From contig JAQGEQ010000354.1 of NCBI GenBank assembly GCA_034620365.1, positions 310,001 through 374,000 on the forward strand: a stretch of DNA of 64,000 bases, read 5' to 3'. Positions 24,426 through 40,790 of this stretch are shown here, one piece after another (the stretch's first letter is position 1; each line of letters begins with the position of its first letter). Below the pieces are notes generated by a model. That model was not told the origin of the DNA and did not search any database. It worked only from the letters and a program-made list of their open reading frames with translations. Origin of the DNA: Pegea sp. RAD2-039. Its lineage: Eukaryota; Chordata; Thaliacea; Salpida; Salpidae. A program made the translations under genes and the position numbers.

Positions 24426-24883
24426 TTCTGTGGATCTCCAGCTTAGTAAAATCAATGCAATTTGTAGTGGTTATTACGGACGTTTACTAAATGTTTAAAT
24501 AATGAACTTTGTTCTAACCTACTTTTCTTACACTTGAAATTTTTCGAAATATTTTTGTAGATGAAATCGTTCTTTTACATAACTGAGATTAGCAGATGCT
24601 CAAAATGATGTTTCAAGTAGTTGAGAGATTGCTAATTACAGTGAAAATTGTTCAAAAACCTTCACTTGAATACTCAATTTTTATAGAAGCTTTTAATAAT
24701 TGCTTTGCGGACGATCTTTATCTTAAGGTGCAACACGGTGAAATTTATCTATTGGCTAGTTTTGCATAATTTCATTTACTCGATTTAATAACTAAGAAAC
24801 CCACCGTTAATAAATTAAAGTATATAGATACTTAGATAGGTCTTTGATTCAGTTGTCACACTTTTAAATGCTAAAGTTTAAGT
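24426..24883. other. spacer between H1 and H3
   Basis: Holds the H1 promoter element TTACGGACGTTTAC near 24475; otherwise nothing recognised. Confidence 0.5.
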
Positions 24884-24899
24884 GGTTCTAAAAAGAACC
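24884..24899 (-). terminator. histone 3' stem-loop of H3 (24918)
   Basis: Transcript reads GGTTCTTTTTAGAACC. Confidence 0.92.
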
Positions 24900-24917
24900 G
24901 GTAAGATTATAAGCTAT

Positions 24918-26180
<1,263 letters not shown>

Positions 26181-26240
26181 CTTTCTGAAATATTTTATAC
26201 ACTAAAAACATCAGGTTAAAGTTTGTGGCTGTTGCGTGTG

Positions 26241-26330
26241 TACTTAGTATTTTACTAAGTAGTTGTGTAAAATACTTAAGTGAGTCGTTGCGTCGGTAAA
26301 CGTCAAGATGCCGTCGTTGCGTCTGAAAAT
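26241..26330 (+). promoter_or_regulatory. H4 promoter with two CGTTGCGTC elements
   Basis: The palindrome ACTTAGTA-TTT-TACTAAGT (26242-26260) precedes AAGTGAGTCGTTGCGTC and a second GTCGTTGCGTCTGAAAA. The arrangement is the inverse of 5947-6035 and nearly identical, so the promoter survives although its gene is broken. Confidence 0.7.
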
Positions 26331-26340
26331 TAGTTTATAA

Positions 26341-26699
<359 letters not shown>

Positions 26700-26713
26700 A
26701 TTACTAAAACATA

Positions 26714-26729
26714 GGTCCTTTTTAGGACC
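26714..26729 (+). terminator. histone 3' stem-loop of the broken H4
   Basis: GGTCCTTTTTAGGACC, the H4-type stem, intact. Confidence 0.9.
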
Positions 26730-26833
26730 ACTTTTTACTTTTAATATGGTGAATAGTTTTTTTCATTATGTTTTGATTTAACGTTGTATGTTTGTTTTGG
26801 GTAAATACAACTGATTCAACTGTAACATTTTAT

Positions 26834-26848
26834 GTCGACTACGTCTGC
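26834..26848. promoter_or_regulatory. orphan H2A/H2B-type promoter element
   Basis: GTCGACTACGTCTGC matches the core of the divergent H2A/H2B promoters, but no H2A or H2B follows on either side. It appears to be the stump of a lost gene pair. Confidence 0.55.
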
Positions 26849-27569
26849 AAAATAGTTGATTTTAAAAAACTTCTTTGCAGTATACAGGCTTTTTAGAAAA
26901 GTTGTAATAAAAATTCAGCGGTTCTGATCCCCTGTATAGCTGCGCGAGCTATACATAAAATTTAAATTTTTATCCAACTACAAGGCTCTTTTTTTTAACC
27001 CGACTTTTTCTGGTAATTTCTATTTAGAATTATTATCACAACTTTATAAAGCTAATGTGGCTGTATTAAAATAATGTGACTTTAAAAATCATTATTATCA
27101 GTTAATGATTTGAAATATACTTTTTTGTTATCACTTGGCTCACGTTAGAGCGTCAAAATATAAAACTAGCTGAAATCAGTCAAGCGTGAGTTATTTGAAA
27201 ATAACAGTACGCGCAAAAAATTTTAAACTTTAGTTTTCAAGCATAACAAGATACTATAAAAAGAAGTTTTACGATTGTTGCTGTTTAAAATGTATAAATA
27301 TAACTCTCATCACTTTCTACGCAAAGTAAATTTAATGTTAAACAGTAAAATGAGTGAAAGAGTTTAGTTTTTTCAAATGCTTCTATTTAACGAATCTGAA
27401 TGTTTTTAAATTTGTATAAAATAACAAATAAAGATTATTTATACAATTACAGTAAATTTGTGACAAAAAATTGTTTAATGGAAAGAACTATTTTCGAGTT
27501 GTTGAAAAAATTGAATTTATTTTAATCTTTTTTTTCTTTGTTTTAAAAACACTGCTGTGAGCTCTTTAC
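26849..27569. other. spacer with a short hairpin
   Basis: No gene. At 26933-26955 TGTATAGCT and AGCTATACA form a perfect 9-bp stem around GCGCG. Confidence 0.45.
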
Positions 27570-28215
27570 TAAATTAATTGTTTCTATAGAAACAAACCCC
27601 AAAAATAAATCTGTAGTTAAAGAAATAGTCTTTAAAATATTGTTTCTCTGCAAACATTTAACGTTTATGGTTTTTAAGGTAAGTCTGCCATTTCAGTAAA
27701 TATATCAAAAAATTAACATTTCATTTACCTTACTATAAGATGTTTACATGAAAATATTATAATTTTATGAAATATAGCAGGAAATGAACTAAAATTGTAT
27801 GGAAAATACTTGATCATATTTCTAGACATTGCTTTTAATTTTGTTTTTATTAACAATTAAAAATTAAGATAATTTTAGTTAAGATTACTCAAGCAGTTTT
27901 TTAAACAAAAAATATTGATGATTTATAAAGTTATATAAAAGCATAAATTAAAGAATATGAAAATTATCATAAAATTTATAAGCTTTAATAAACTGTTTAA
28001 AGTATGTTCTAATCTGGTCATTTTTAAAGATATTTTTCCCTTTCTCTTCTTTTATATCCTTATATTATAAATCATTTTCGTCATTAAAAGACACTTGCTG
28101 ATCTGCAAAAGTTATTTCTAGATTTTAAAGAAAAAATTGATTTTGTGTTTCATTTAAATGTTGGTTTTTATGATTTCATTTTAATATCAACCATTTTAAG
28201 CTACAAAATATTTAT
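27570..28215. repeat. inverted repeat, right end of histone module 2
   Basis: Inverse partner of 19890-20570; see that entry. Confidence 0.75.
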
Positions 28216-31200
28216 ATATCTGTCTCAAAGATAATTTAAAAAAGACTTTAGAAAAGTAGTAGCTTTCATATTTAAAAAATTAAAATTAGTTGAAATTACT
28301 GATTTCTAATAATTATAAAATTAAACAAAAACGATATTTATGAAATCGTAAAAATATGAATGTAAAATATGAATATCCAAATATCAACAATTCATTTTAT
28401 AGTTGTGTATATTTGAGTACTTAAAAATAAGATAGCAAATAATACAGATATTTGTGTCTTTAGTTAAACGGTGAGAATGAAAAATTGATTCATCAATTAA
28501 AACACAACATTTGTACTATTTGTTCCTTTGATTCAGTTTTTAAAATCACAAAATGGTTTGACAAAATATCGATACTTTTTCTTCCAATATGATTTAAACT
28601 TTATCAGCAATAAAAAGTTTTTATAAATTTTAAGTTTGTTAAAAATAATTGGATAAGATAAAAGGCAAACTGCAGAAGCAATTTACTTTTTAACTTGTTG
28701 ATTACATTCTATGCATTTTTTTATTTAATTGGTAATCTTAATAACTATTACATAGTTAGGTACCAACTAATTAATATTCTTTACAAAGAGAAAATATATA
28801 TATAAGCAAATTAAAATCAACTCCTTTTCAGTTAATTTGTTGTTAACTTCTATTTGTAGAAAACATCGTTTTTCACAAGGTACTTTCTCAACAGGAAATT
28901 TTACTGGAAATTTGTTGGCTTATTTCATGGTTTCCATGGAAATGTGGCGATGTATAATCTAGCGGAATACCGTTTTTGAAAGTGTTACATCAGTAGATAA
29001 AAAATACACAAATTAATCTCTTAATCAAGATTTTTCTATACAAATAACTTTACAGTCTCGTAGTAAGGGTCCTGTTTCGTGCTCAATAAATATCTTTTAA
29101 TAATTCAATTTTAAAATAATAACTGAACTTTGTATGATCGAAACATGTTGCCACGCAAAACTCTGTTTCATTTTCTGTCCAATAGATTTTTGAATAATGT
29201 TTTTATCAACAAATCTAAAAGTTTATTTTAATACTGATAACTATCACGTAAAAATAACTTTCATATTTACAAAATTATTCTTTCTCTGGAATAGTGTTAC
29301 AACACAAGATTTCTATAACAAACATCTTTAAATTTGATCTTGAGCAACAAGTCAATGAAACCTTCTTATAATGTATTTTCTATAATTAGTTGCAGAGTTT
29401 AATAAATAAAAACTAATATTTTACAAAACAAGCAGTTTATGGACATCTTAAGTAAGAATCAAACCCATTACACATTTTAAAATTAAGTTTAATAGTAATA
29501 CTATGGCTTCTATATTGTCTTGTTGTTCAATTTTTTATTTAGGACTAAAAGAGTTTAACATAAAAAATGAAGTTATTTGGAATGTTTAAATAGAACATTT
29601 TTGATGTCAAGCAATTATTATTGATCGTTAAAAGAATAAAGTTGTTTTTAGAGATAAAAATTAAAATAAGATCATTTAAGAGCTACTGATATTTTGATCT
29701 TGTTGTATTTTTGGAATATTTGTTTCAACAAAAATATTAAATTAGATTTTAACTCTTTATATTTTGACTTAAGTTTACTAAAAAAGGTTTTTTGTTAAAA
29801 AATTTTCCATGAAAATAAATATCTTTATTTCTTTGTTGATAAGGTCTTTTTTTATCATCAACTTCAGGTAGTTATTTCTGTAAAATAGTTTTTTTTTATT
29901 TTTGCCGCTAGATGATTCCAAGAGCAACAATTTGTAAATTTATTCTTTAATTTACTATAAAATTCTTATAACTAAAATATTTATATATTCAAAATTATAT
30001 GAATTAAATTGGTTCTAAACTTTTCTAAAAAGCAGCTGGTGTCATTTAAACAGATATCGTTTCTGATTTGATCAAACCATTACCGAAAGATTTATAAAAT
30101 AAGATAAACATTCAATTTATTATCACAACAAAATTACATAGAACAACTAGAAGGTTTGAACTACAAAATTACTAAAATAAACATTCAAATTTGTGCTTAA
30201 CAAATTACTTACATACAAATTGATTAAACTAAATAAAAGCATTTTTCACAAAGCATTCTAATTAGAATCAAACAATTGTTTTTAATTTAGGTAATATTTA
30301 CTTATCAAATGTAGCTTTTTTTGTCAAATTTGAAAATTACACAAAGTTAATTTCTCATTACTAGATGAATAAGTAATTAAATATATATAAAATATTAAAA
30401 TATATTCTTTCATCAATTTTTATGTGAATCATTTACCGAATAATTGATTTACAAAAAACTATATTTTAAACTGAAGTTCTTGAGATTTTATCAATTTTAA
30501 TAAAATTATTCTAGTTTAATTACAATTTAAACTCATTTTTATCGATTTTTAATATTTTTTAAAATATGTGAGTTACTTTTTAGGGTAAAACTTAAAAAAG
30601 AAATTTTTTGCAAAAATTGAATAAATCACGAAACAAATTATTAACTTTTGATTTAATATCGAGTAAGTGACCTCTAATTGAATAAAACAAATTGATGTAA
30701 TTTTTTAGTCAAGTCATTTCTATAGACAATTTAGAATTATTGTTGGTTGTCTAGTGTAATAAACCACTAAAGAAATGACGTAAGTTATTTATTTCGTTAA
30801 ATAGTTGAATCACTACAAACCGTAGCTAAAAGATGACATTTGTAGCTGATGCAATAAATCAATACAATTTTTAACCATATGATATTCATTTATATCTTCA
30901 TTTGTTTGATTTTTTTCTCAAATTAATAAAATATCAACAGATAATATCAAAGTGCTTACACTAACAAACAGATAAAAGTAATAAAATAAATCTCAAACTT
31001 TTATATTGATGTAACTGTATGGTAAGTTTTTATACAAAATCTAATATGCTATCAATCAAATTTATTAAAAATCAATTATTATTACGACAGTCAGTTTTTT
31101 TGTTTCTCGGAAATAACAGTACCTGCTTGCTAGTAACTACACAAGTAACTTAAACTCCAAGATTTACGTATATAGTGATTAAACAAGTCACGAACTGTTG

Positions 31201-33241
31201 TTATAAACCAAGAAAAGTAAGAAATGGAAAATAATTCATGATATTGACTTTCTTATTATAATTGATTAAACTTTACAAAACTTTTTTCTCAATATTTTTG
31301 CGTTTTTAATTTGACTAAAGTGTATTTTATTAGCGTTTGATCAGCTATATACATTACTTGTTTTTAATAATAAAAATAAATACTTAAGTGTTGTTTTAAA
31401 ACATTTAATAACTATTTTGTAAACAATTGATTTCAATTATTCTATAAATATTTTCTTTAAATATTCCATTAAAATGAACTGAAGTTAAAGCATGAACTTT
31501 TACCTAATTTCTTCGACTTGATAGATTAGTCAGAAGTTTATTTGACGTTTGAAGTTAATAACATAATCAGATGTTGATTCGTCACCATCTTCAATAAAAT
31601 CCATGTCATCAAATTAACTTATTTCTATGAAACCCAGAAAACAAATTTATTAAAAGAAATTTATTTAATAAAGTCTCCTATATTCGATTAATATTATTAA
31701 TATAAAACTTTAAAAAATATTTGCTTTAGACAAATGTTGGTTTTTTGGTTTATTAATATACCACAAGAAATAATATTTGAAACGAATTAATAAATTGTTA
31801 AGAAAGCAACAAATAAAAAAGTTGACAAATTATTGAGTTGGTTTTAGTTTTGGTCACTTTTTCATTCATCAAGAAATGAATAGAATTTTACAAATTTACA
31901 AAACAGGTTTTGATAATAAATAGAAATATCTTCAGGAATTCAAGACTGATGAAAAGTTGAGAAAATTTCATTAATTACTTGAAGGAGACAGATTCAAAAA
32001 TGGAATTATTTTACCAAAAGATGGAACAAGTGGCGGAATAATCTTTTCATTTGTAAAATAGAAAAATGAAGTTTAGATGTTCACAGTCGAAAAAAATTTT
32101 AAAAATAACTTCAAAAAAACTAGAAAATCAGAAAAGTTGAAAGAAAGTTGTTGAGAAATTAATGTGAAAATGTTTGAAGATATTGATTTGCATAAAAATT
32201 CAGATGATGAATCTGCAGATAAAAATGATGTCTTCTACATCTTAATGTAGGTGGAATAAAAGATGATATAATCTTATTCTCAATAGTATTCACTTGGATG
32301 AATCTTTGCAGATCTAAAAAAGTATTTAAAAAAATATTTCAACAAATCTAATTACAAAAAAAAATAATTTTTAAAAAGTTAAAAGCAGTGAGCAGTAATT
32401 ACATGCATATGAAGTTATTGGTCTGTAGGATTAGATTTTTCAAATTAAAGGCTTTTTTTTTACAAAAAGGTGAAAAATTTGAAACATAAAGATAAGAAGA
32501 AGACTGAAATAGAAACCTGAAAGAGACATGATGGATTTCCAACTAGTACTGCGCCATAGAGTAAGACCTGAAATTTGGTTAGTTTAAAAAAGTAAGAATG
32601 AATGGAAAGGAGAGAAGCAAGAAGTCCTGACGATTGGTAAGTGCAAATTTGATGGAAGTTGTTAAATGAGAAATTAAATTGGAGTTTTTTTGTTTCCCAG
32701 ATGAATATCTTCAAAAGATTCGTTGATTTTATAAATTGTTGGAAATTTATTTTAAGGAATTTATATGGATTTGATATTTTCACAAAATGGTTTCTGTTAT
32801 TTCAACTAAATTAATTTAGGAACACATTTCAGTGTACTTGTTGTAAATCTTTTGATCTTACAAGATTTATATAAATTGACAATTTTAACCAACATAAATA
32901 ATAATTTATTAAGATTAACCCAACTACATGCAAAATAAATATACATGCTTGTGTAATTGAAGGTGTTTTATCAAGTTGTTGGCGTTTGTGAGATTAATAT
33001 TCACTTACCTTGGTCTTAATGTAAGTTTACTAGATGGTCGGCTTTTAAAGAAAATTTTCACATCAATTAATCTTTCTAAATGTTTAAAAGTGACTAGACA
33101 GTATTTAGAGGTTATCAACAATATTTGTTAAACTAATTTGACATGTTTCGTGAAATATGATGAACTGAAAATGAACTTAAAAGAAACAGCTAAATAAAAA
33201 CCTCATTGGCAAAACATTTAGTGAAATTATTTTAAAGAAAT
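28216..33241. other. 5-kb AT-rich region, no gene recognised
   Basis: Frames are short and of low complexity. A minus-strand frame at 32460-32783 (107 codons, Phe/Leu/Ser-rich) has no recognisable motif and is probably chance. A candidate donor (AAG-GTAAGT on the minus strand, about 33009) has no coding partner. I see no RNA gene. Confidence 0.45.
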
Positions 33242-36200
33242 TTACTTTTGTGGTAAAGTTGTATATTCATGAAGTTCAACTTGTTCATTCATACTTCTAC
33301 ATAAAATAAATTGAAATATTCAACCATTCACTAAATAGAATTTGTTTAGAAATTTAGATTACAAATATTTCCAAATTTGATTTAGTAACATGAAAGTTTA
33401 AAACTTCAAATTTTTAACTTTGAAATGATGAATAATTAAGATAAAAATATTATCTTTCAACCTCTACTTACTCGTCATAAGAAAGTTTACCGCTTCGATA
33501 GAATTTGGCCAATTTCATGGCTACAATCGCAGCAGGTATAAGAAAGAAAACACACCAGCCTAAAGCAAACCATAAGCCACTCTAAAAAGAGCAAACCTCA
33601 AAAGTTGTTGCATTTATGTAGTTTTGAAACAACTAACCAAGACGTCAACAAAGTAACCACATACAGCAGTGACAACCTGGTCGTAAATATCATAAACTGG
33701 ACGACAAGCACCAATATTATCAGTGACCTAAAATGAAAATCTTAAACATGCGTTTAAGGACAAAGTAAAATTGAAGAAATATAAATGAACCTGTTCCGAA
33801 ACCCAATTTATATAACTATTAGCATCATTAACAAGATTATTTCCAAGTTTAATGAGTTGTTTTTTCGTTTCGTTTGTTCCATTTGTTTGTAAAGTAAGAT
33901 CTAAATCTTTCATAATTGTTTTTGTAGCATCAACAGTCACCTAAAACAGAAAAAGATTTGACAAACTGTTTAACAGAAAGATTTGATTGCTTCTACAAAT
34001 AAATTAACCAACAATTTAACAAAAGTACAAACAAACATTGATTTTTGCAACATTAGCATCTAAACTGGAAAGACTATTTTCAACTTTAATAGCATCTGCT
34101 GATAATGGAGGAAGGAAGGTATTGTTGATATCAGTAATATTTGCTACATAATTATTTATTAAACTCTCCATTTCCTGAAAAAATATTGTTCATTAAATGA
34201 TAAGTTTAAAAAAAGCTTAAATACTTTTTAGTTTGTATTTGAACTATTAGATTGTTGAACAAAATGCTAATTTATTAAAATATTTATTTAATAAACAAAC
34301 CGTATAGGAAGTTGAAGCAGCTGTTGATTTTAAATATTCAATATATCCAGTTAAATTCAGATTAAAAACTGCATCTTTCATCTGAAAGTATCATATAAAT
34401 GTCAGTTTCTAGGATTTCAAAAGATTAAAACTCACATTATCAGCATATGCAGTGAAGTTTAGTTTTTCGATTCCAGTAGAAGTTAACGAGTTCAATTTAT
34501 CTTCAGTTTCGTTAGTATATACACTACATGTTTTAGTTTGTAATATTTTTATGAGGTTTTTGAAACAACAACCACAAAGCTAACCTGAGAGCTGATAAAT
34601 CGATAGACATGTTTTCAAGAACTGAACTGAAACCTTCAAGTTGCGAAGAAATGTTCTTGGTCATTTCAGTTATATTAAAAATATTTCCAAGACTTAAAAC
34701 CTCATAGATTGATTTATTTTCTTCACAATCACTGTTAAAGGATAAAGATTTCAGTCAGATTAAATAGAGGATTCGTAGCTGACACTAAATATCTAAAACA
34801 GTCAAGAACTTGGGACAATTGTGTACCTGACCACTTTGTAAACAGACAAATTTTGTGATTGTCCATTCATCTCAATTTTCATATCGCTAAGAAATCTATC
34901 TGCAAACTGAAGTGAAAAAATAATTGACATCTAAAAAGATCTTTTTTTTTCGGAATTACTCACCTTCAACATTTCATAAGGCTTTTCAACGCCTTGACAA
35001 ACATATTTTTCAGCATGACCACCTATCGTGAAAAGAATTATTACCAGCAGCATCAGAATCCAGGCAAAAATAAAAGTAAAACCAACGCCACTGGAAAATA
35101 TGCAAGAGGGTTATTTAACTGCATTTTAAATTAAGTTAAATAAGCCACAACATAATCACGCGACACACTAAAATGAAACTTTCAAAATTAGAAAAATTAA
35201 ATTCTGAAAGTTAAAACTGTCATCATCAACTCACGACATTAGAAGAAGTCCACCAAGTTTTGAAGAGCAATCTCTATTCTCAGGATCAGGGTAATAACTG
35301 CAGTGTCCCAATAATATCCCAATTATATACAAGATACAGATCACCAAGATAATCCCACCGATTACGAAGCAAGCGATTGTTCTGAAAAACATAAAAATTG
35401 AAATAATGGTTGAAATGGTTTGAAAATTATCATCAGAACCTGTAAGCATCATATGGTTCATAATCAGATGTGAAACTGTTTATACTATTTTTAAGGGTAG
35501 TGACTTGTTTAGAGATTTCAGACTTTATAGAAGGATCAATAATTGTCGAGATTTTATCAAGTTGGTCTCCAGCGGTGTTTAAAACGTCGATAACATCTGT
35601 AGAATTGAATAAGTTAATAAATCTTAATAGAAAGTTGAAATACCTTCAAAGAGATTTGATGTTAAAATTTTAATAATTGATCAGAGAATGTTTTGTAGTA
35701 AGAAAATGTGTTTGAGATCAATTATAAAATACTAAAAGAAAATATGAAAGTATCTAATGGTCATGGATGAATGGTTTCAACTAGTTTATTTTCGAAATAA
35801 ATATTTTTCTCATCAAAAAAATCTCTCTGTTGAATGAAAGATACCAAAAAAATAATACCAGAACAATAAAAACAAAATTATCACTAGAAAAGGCTTATAA
35901 GATACAATAAAAAGACGTGGAACTTATGGAAAGTTCATTTAATAAACTTCCTTATATAAATAATCATAAAATAGAAAAATTTTTTACAAATTATTTTATG
36001 AGTCATACAAAGTTTACATAAAAATCTTTAGATGTTAGTTGTTGCTGGTTTAAAATTGTCAAAATAAAGCTTTATGCAACACAATTATAGAAAGGGTTGA
36101 AAACTTCGTGGTCTTGAACACAACAGCAATTAGTAAAGTTCAAATATCGAAGCTAAAAACTATTTTGTTGAAAATGCAATTGGGTTTTTGAAACACAAAT

Positions 36201-39200
36201 CAAAATATAAATCAAAAGTTAATTGAAAAATTTTGTTAGGGAGATATGAGATAAGTAAATTAATATGTGTCATTATGAAGTCTACTTTAAATAATTATTT
36301 TATTGAACAAACGCTGATGTTAAAAGAATGCAAAAAATATTTCCAGTTTCGAAAATATCCGATTTTCAAATATGGACTGATGAAATTTTCATGGATTTTC
36401 TAGTTTTACATTTTTATTGATTTTTATTTCTACCCTGTCATCTATCGTATAAAATGAAATTAAAATAATTTGTTCTTTAAACCACCAACTTTAAGTAGAA
36501 AAATTTAGAATTTAGATAATAAAAGTTTATATTAAATAATTTTACAATTCTATGATTAATTGAAAAAAGTGTTTGATGAGATGGTTGATTTATACAAAAA
36601 AAGCGAGAGTTGATCGACACAAGTTGAGAAGATATCGAAATTAAAGATGGGAAACAGAAATTACAAAAGAGCTTTGCTTGCATCACCTCAGTGAAAAAGT
36701 TTTGATAAAAGTGAAGACAGTCGGGCACACCTTATAAGTGGTACTTATTAACTAATTAACTTGCTTCCTTATGAACAGGAATGAACCGTGAAGATAGAAA
36801 CACTAAATTAAATTTACAGATAGAAGATGACCCAGAGAAGATTTACAAAAGAATTTGTTGCAAAAAGTCTTCCCTATTTTGAATTGAAACACTTTTGTTT
36901 GATAAAAGTCAATAAAAAAGTAAAATAAATAGATAAAAATGATAAAAACAAGTTTTTGTTTGACTGATACATTAGTGAAATTGATAATAACAAACAAATA
37001 GAAAGATATGGATGATAAGATAAGAAAATCATCTTGATTGTAATAAGAAAAGTGATTTCAAATCATCTGACTTAAAAAATTGAGATTGATTTCAAATGTC
37101 ATCAAAATTTACATTTTGTAAACCGATGATTAGATTGATGAGTTAGAATTTAACAATTAAATCGATCATTAAAAGATATGAAAAAGGTTAGAAGAAAATA
37201 ATGAGATCGTTTTTCAAGACCTCAAAGCTAATTAATGAACAAATAACTAAGTTAGAGACCTGGACATGTTTGATTTTATATATTTATTGAATAATATTTT
37301 TAAAAAAAGATTTTAAATTTAAGCATATAGACGTTTTCAGAAAATTTTATACTTTTTTCGGCTTACAGAAACGTTTTGAAGTTTATTACCTCTTTGTTTA
37401 CTTAAGCTAAAACTAAATAAGAAAATATTGACAAATATGAGAAAAAATTTTGAAAAAAAAAATAGAAATACAAATATCAAACTTTGAGGTTTCGACTTTT
37501 TGATAATTGAAATAATAAAAGTTCTAAATTAAGAAAAATCTCTTACCATTGGTGGGCTTTTGACTGGCATTCACAACGAAACTAGGGATTTCATCTAAAG
37601 CAGTTTCTATGAATGAAATACTTAAAGAAATGTTTATTCCATTCAAAGTTGTTTTTATATCCGTCAAATCACTTGTATTCAACTGAAAGTTTTAAATTGT
37701 TTTTCAATTAACTATTTGTTTAATTAACTTCAAATGTGAAAGCATTTCTTTGTGTTTATTTCAGAAATTGTAAAGCTTCCAATTTGAAAATTATGAGTAG
37801 GTGTAGATTAAATAAAAGTAATGGAAAAAAGCTAGCAAATGCTGGGAAAAATAATCTAAATATTTATCTAAAAGTTTTTTAATTATTTATTTAGGTAAAT
37901 AAATATATCAGAATATTTAGGGAGTAACACAGAGCTAAATAAGATGTGAAAGTAAATAAATGATGAAAAATATGATAAGAAATCTCACGAAAACTGACAT
38001 CTAACAAATATAATCACAAAAAAAATAAATTAGTAAATCACAACAACAAGTACAATCACAAGTTTCTTGAAACAACAGTTAGTACTTACTGAAAAGACTT
38101 CTGAACCCAGCGTTAAGCTATTAGTGCTGTTAACCAAAGCCATACACTGTAAAACCTTATCACAATTTGGAAGTGCTTCAAGTTGGCTTTTCATCGCTGT
38201 AGATATTTTGGTTAGTTCAACTTCTAAGATCTTTGCATCATTTTGAAATAATTTGATGTTTAGGTCAACATCATTAATGGCTTTGATAATATCTTGTAAT
38301 GCTGTATAACAATTTCATTTTAGCTTGGATGTTTTGTAGACGATAGTCTATGACGTACTTCCAGAAACATTTAAGAGCTGGTCTACTGCGGGTTTGGTCA
38401 TATTTGCAAACTCATCACGCAAAGGAACACCAACTTCATCTCCAATATCTGACAAATTGATTTGTAAAATTATCTATAGCGAAAATCAACAAGCTTTTCT
38501 TTTACAACATATGATTTGTTGTAAGAAATTTATGATTCATAACCAGCTTGGTGTCGTGTTACGTAGCTTACAAACACTTTATTTATATAAGAACCAATAA
38601 AGTAAATTTCATTGTTGGAAATAACTTAATACTATTGACTTTTCTACCTTTTATTTAAAAAAACATTGTGTACGATTTGGAATTGTTGTTAAAATCAAAA
38701 TTCTATTTTTGTCCTGATACAAAAAGAAATATTTATTGAAATTGTAAATTACATACTTTTTAAGTCGCCAGTTATACTGTCATTCACTTTTTGAAACTCG
38801 TTAACAGTATGCTCAAGTTGCTTGGTAATCACTTCAACATAAACGACTCCATTATCAAAAGATGTTTTTAGCTTTTCTGGGGTTTTGTTAACTACTTCAG
38901 TCAACCAATTGTTGGTCAGAAAAATAAAGATACAGGGTAATCTAAAAAGTAACTTTATCAGTTAACTTTCGATTCCTACTTATGAACAAGTTATAAAAAA
39001 ATTAATCAATTTAACAATAATCAAAAATATTTCATACAATATCAAAGTTGTTAAAAACAACAATAAAATTGTGTGGCAATGTCTCCATTGACTCTTGGTT
39101 CTTGTAGAGCTTTGTACGTAATCTCCACCACAAGAATGGCAGCAGCTACGACAGCAGCACATTATCAAACCTCCAAAGATAACCAATATAATGAAGAGGA

Positions 39201-40790
39201 CACCAAAAGAAACACATACAATGTATGCTACTTCAAAATTCAGTAGCTAAAAGACGGAAGGTTTTTGGTTTAAAATAAATTCACGAATTGAAATTTTGTG
39301 TTTACGTAAAAAAAGAAAGTAAACAAATATTTTCAAATTAAGACTGAACATTTTTTATATATAAACAATTGAGGTATGTGAAAATTACAAAAGAAATATT
39401 TAAACGATTGTAATTAAAACATAAATTGCAAATATTTAATATTTAGTTTACAGTTTTATAACCATTAGAAACCACCCTTTGATCAAATTTGACTTGTTCA
39501 GATAATTTACTTACTGTATTCAAGTTTTCAGTGAAAATAGCAAAAATATCTCCACCATTTAAAGCTTCGTATATATAATCTAAATATCAATAAGTTGTTG
39601 AATAAATAAAGCATCAAAAACTTTATAATTTCATCTAGTTATAAAAGCTTAGCAGTCATAACTTTTTTTAGTTTCTTATTTGTTCTATTAAGCATATTCT
39701 TAGGTCATGTCTACAATTTATAAATATTTATAAACTATATCATCCTAAATTTAAAGCAAAAATTTTTAAAGCAAAATAACAGACAAAAGTTGTGCTTTTT
39801 ATTCATAATACTAAATATATTTTAATAAAATTGAATTACATTAAATTTAGTAGGATAGACTGTTTACAGTGTGTTTCAAATTACCAGAAAAACCAGACTA
39901 ATATTTAGGATAACAAATCATTCCAAATAGTCCATAAATATAAATAAATATATAATATAAAATACAAAATATAACGTAGAGTTCAAAAAATCATCTCAAT
40001 ATAATAATTTATGCGATTCAAATTTTTAATTAGATAAGATTACATTTTTAGAGAATTTTTTAACATGATAAATAAACTGATACTTCTTGAGTATTTTAAT
40101 CATTTTAACCAGCTGGTTCCCATCTATTTTAACTTATGGTAAACATATAGTAACAAAATTGTTGCAAGTTTATACATAAAAAAAAGTTATAAGTCTAAAT
40201 CTTATAAATCAAAAAATAATTAGGGGATATTATTAAGTAAATAGATTAAACATTTAAAAGCATAATCAACTCCCTAATAAATAGTAAAATTATATGTAAT
40301 GATTATACAGTTATAAATAAGCCAATAGATAAAATTGTTTATATTTACCTTCTATAATTGAAAAAGGTTTCCAAATTAGATTCACAAAGCCTATAGCCAT
40401 AACATACATTCCACTCAATCCATTACTTTCTATGTCAAGATTTGATACTTTGGTATAATTTCCCTTAATAAAATTATCATAAATAATTAATATAAATAGG
40501 TTTAAAACAAACTAAAGTATCTTAATCTTCAAATTATTTTAAAATATAAACTTTATTTATAAGCAAACAAACTACTTAAAGTTAAATTAAAAATTCGGAA
40601 CACAATTTAAGTGATAGTTTAATTAAGTTATGATTTAATTAAATGTCACAAAACAAAACTCATTAAAATTAATTTATAAAAAAACAAATAAACTTACTTC
40701 AGGTAAATCATCATAACTGATTTTTCTATTATCTCCAGAGGAATATACAGCAGCAATAATACAGAAAAATATTATCAATTTAGCTATCAT
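33242..40790 (-). CDS. prominin (CD133 family), 20 exons, 824 aa
   Basis: Pentaspan membrane glycoprotein of membrane protrusions and cilia. Every junction is GT-AG and phased. Exons (in transcript order): 40790-40698, 40463-40349, 39579-39515, 39246-39038, 38941-38757, 38448-38359, 38301-38090, 37682-37547, 35596-35440, 35381-35235, 35090-34964, 34906-34827, 34731-34585, 34523-34436, 34381-34301, 34174-34037, 33940-33791, 33727-33638, 33581-33472, 33296-33242. A signal peptide (MIAKLIIFFCIIAAVYS) is followed by TM1 (VSFGVLFIILVIFGGLI), then the family's Cys-rich loop CCCRSCCHSCGG. TM2 (LLLFLTTLILLPCIFIFL), a long helical ectodomain, TM3 and TM4 follow. The second ectodomain has SDCEENKSIYEVL (human SDCKKNRGTYGTL). 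TM5 runs into IVAMKLAKFYR, ahead of a short cytosolic tail ending TTLPQK. Human PROM1 is 865 aa. Many N-x-S/T sites. No defect seen. Confidence 0.93.

Noticed and set aside
32460..32783. 107-codon minus-strand frame downstream of prominin
   Set aside because: Low-complexity Phe/Leu/Ser content, no motif, no phased splice link; prominin ends cleanly at 33242.
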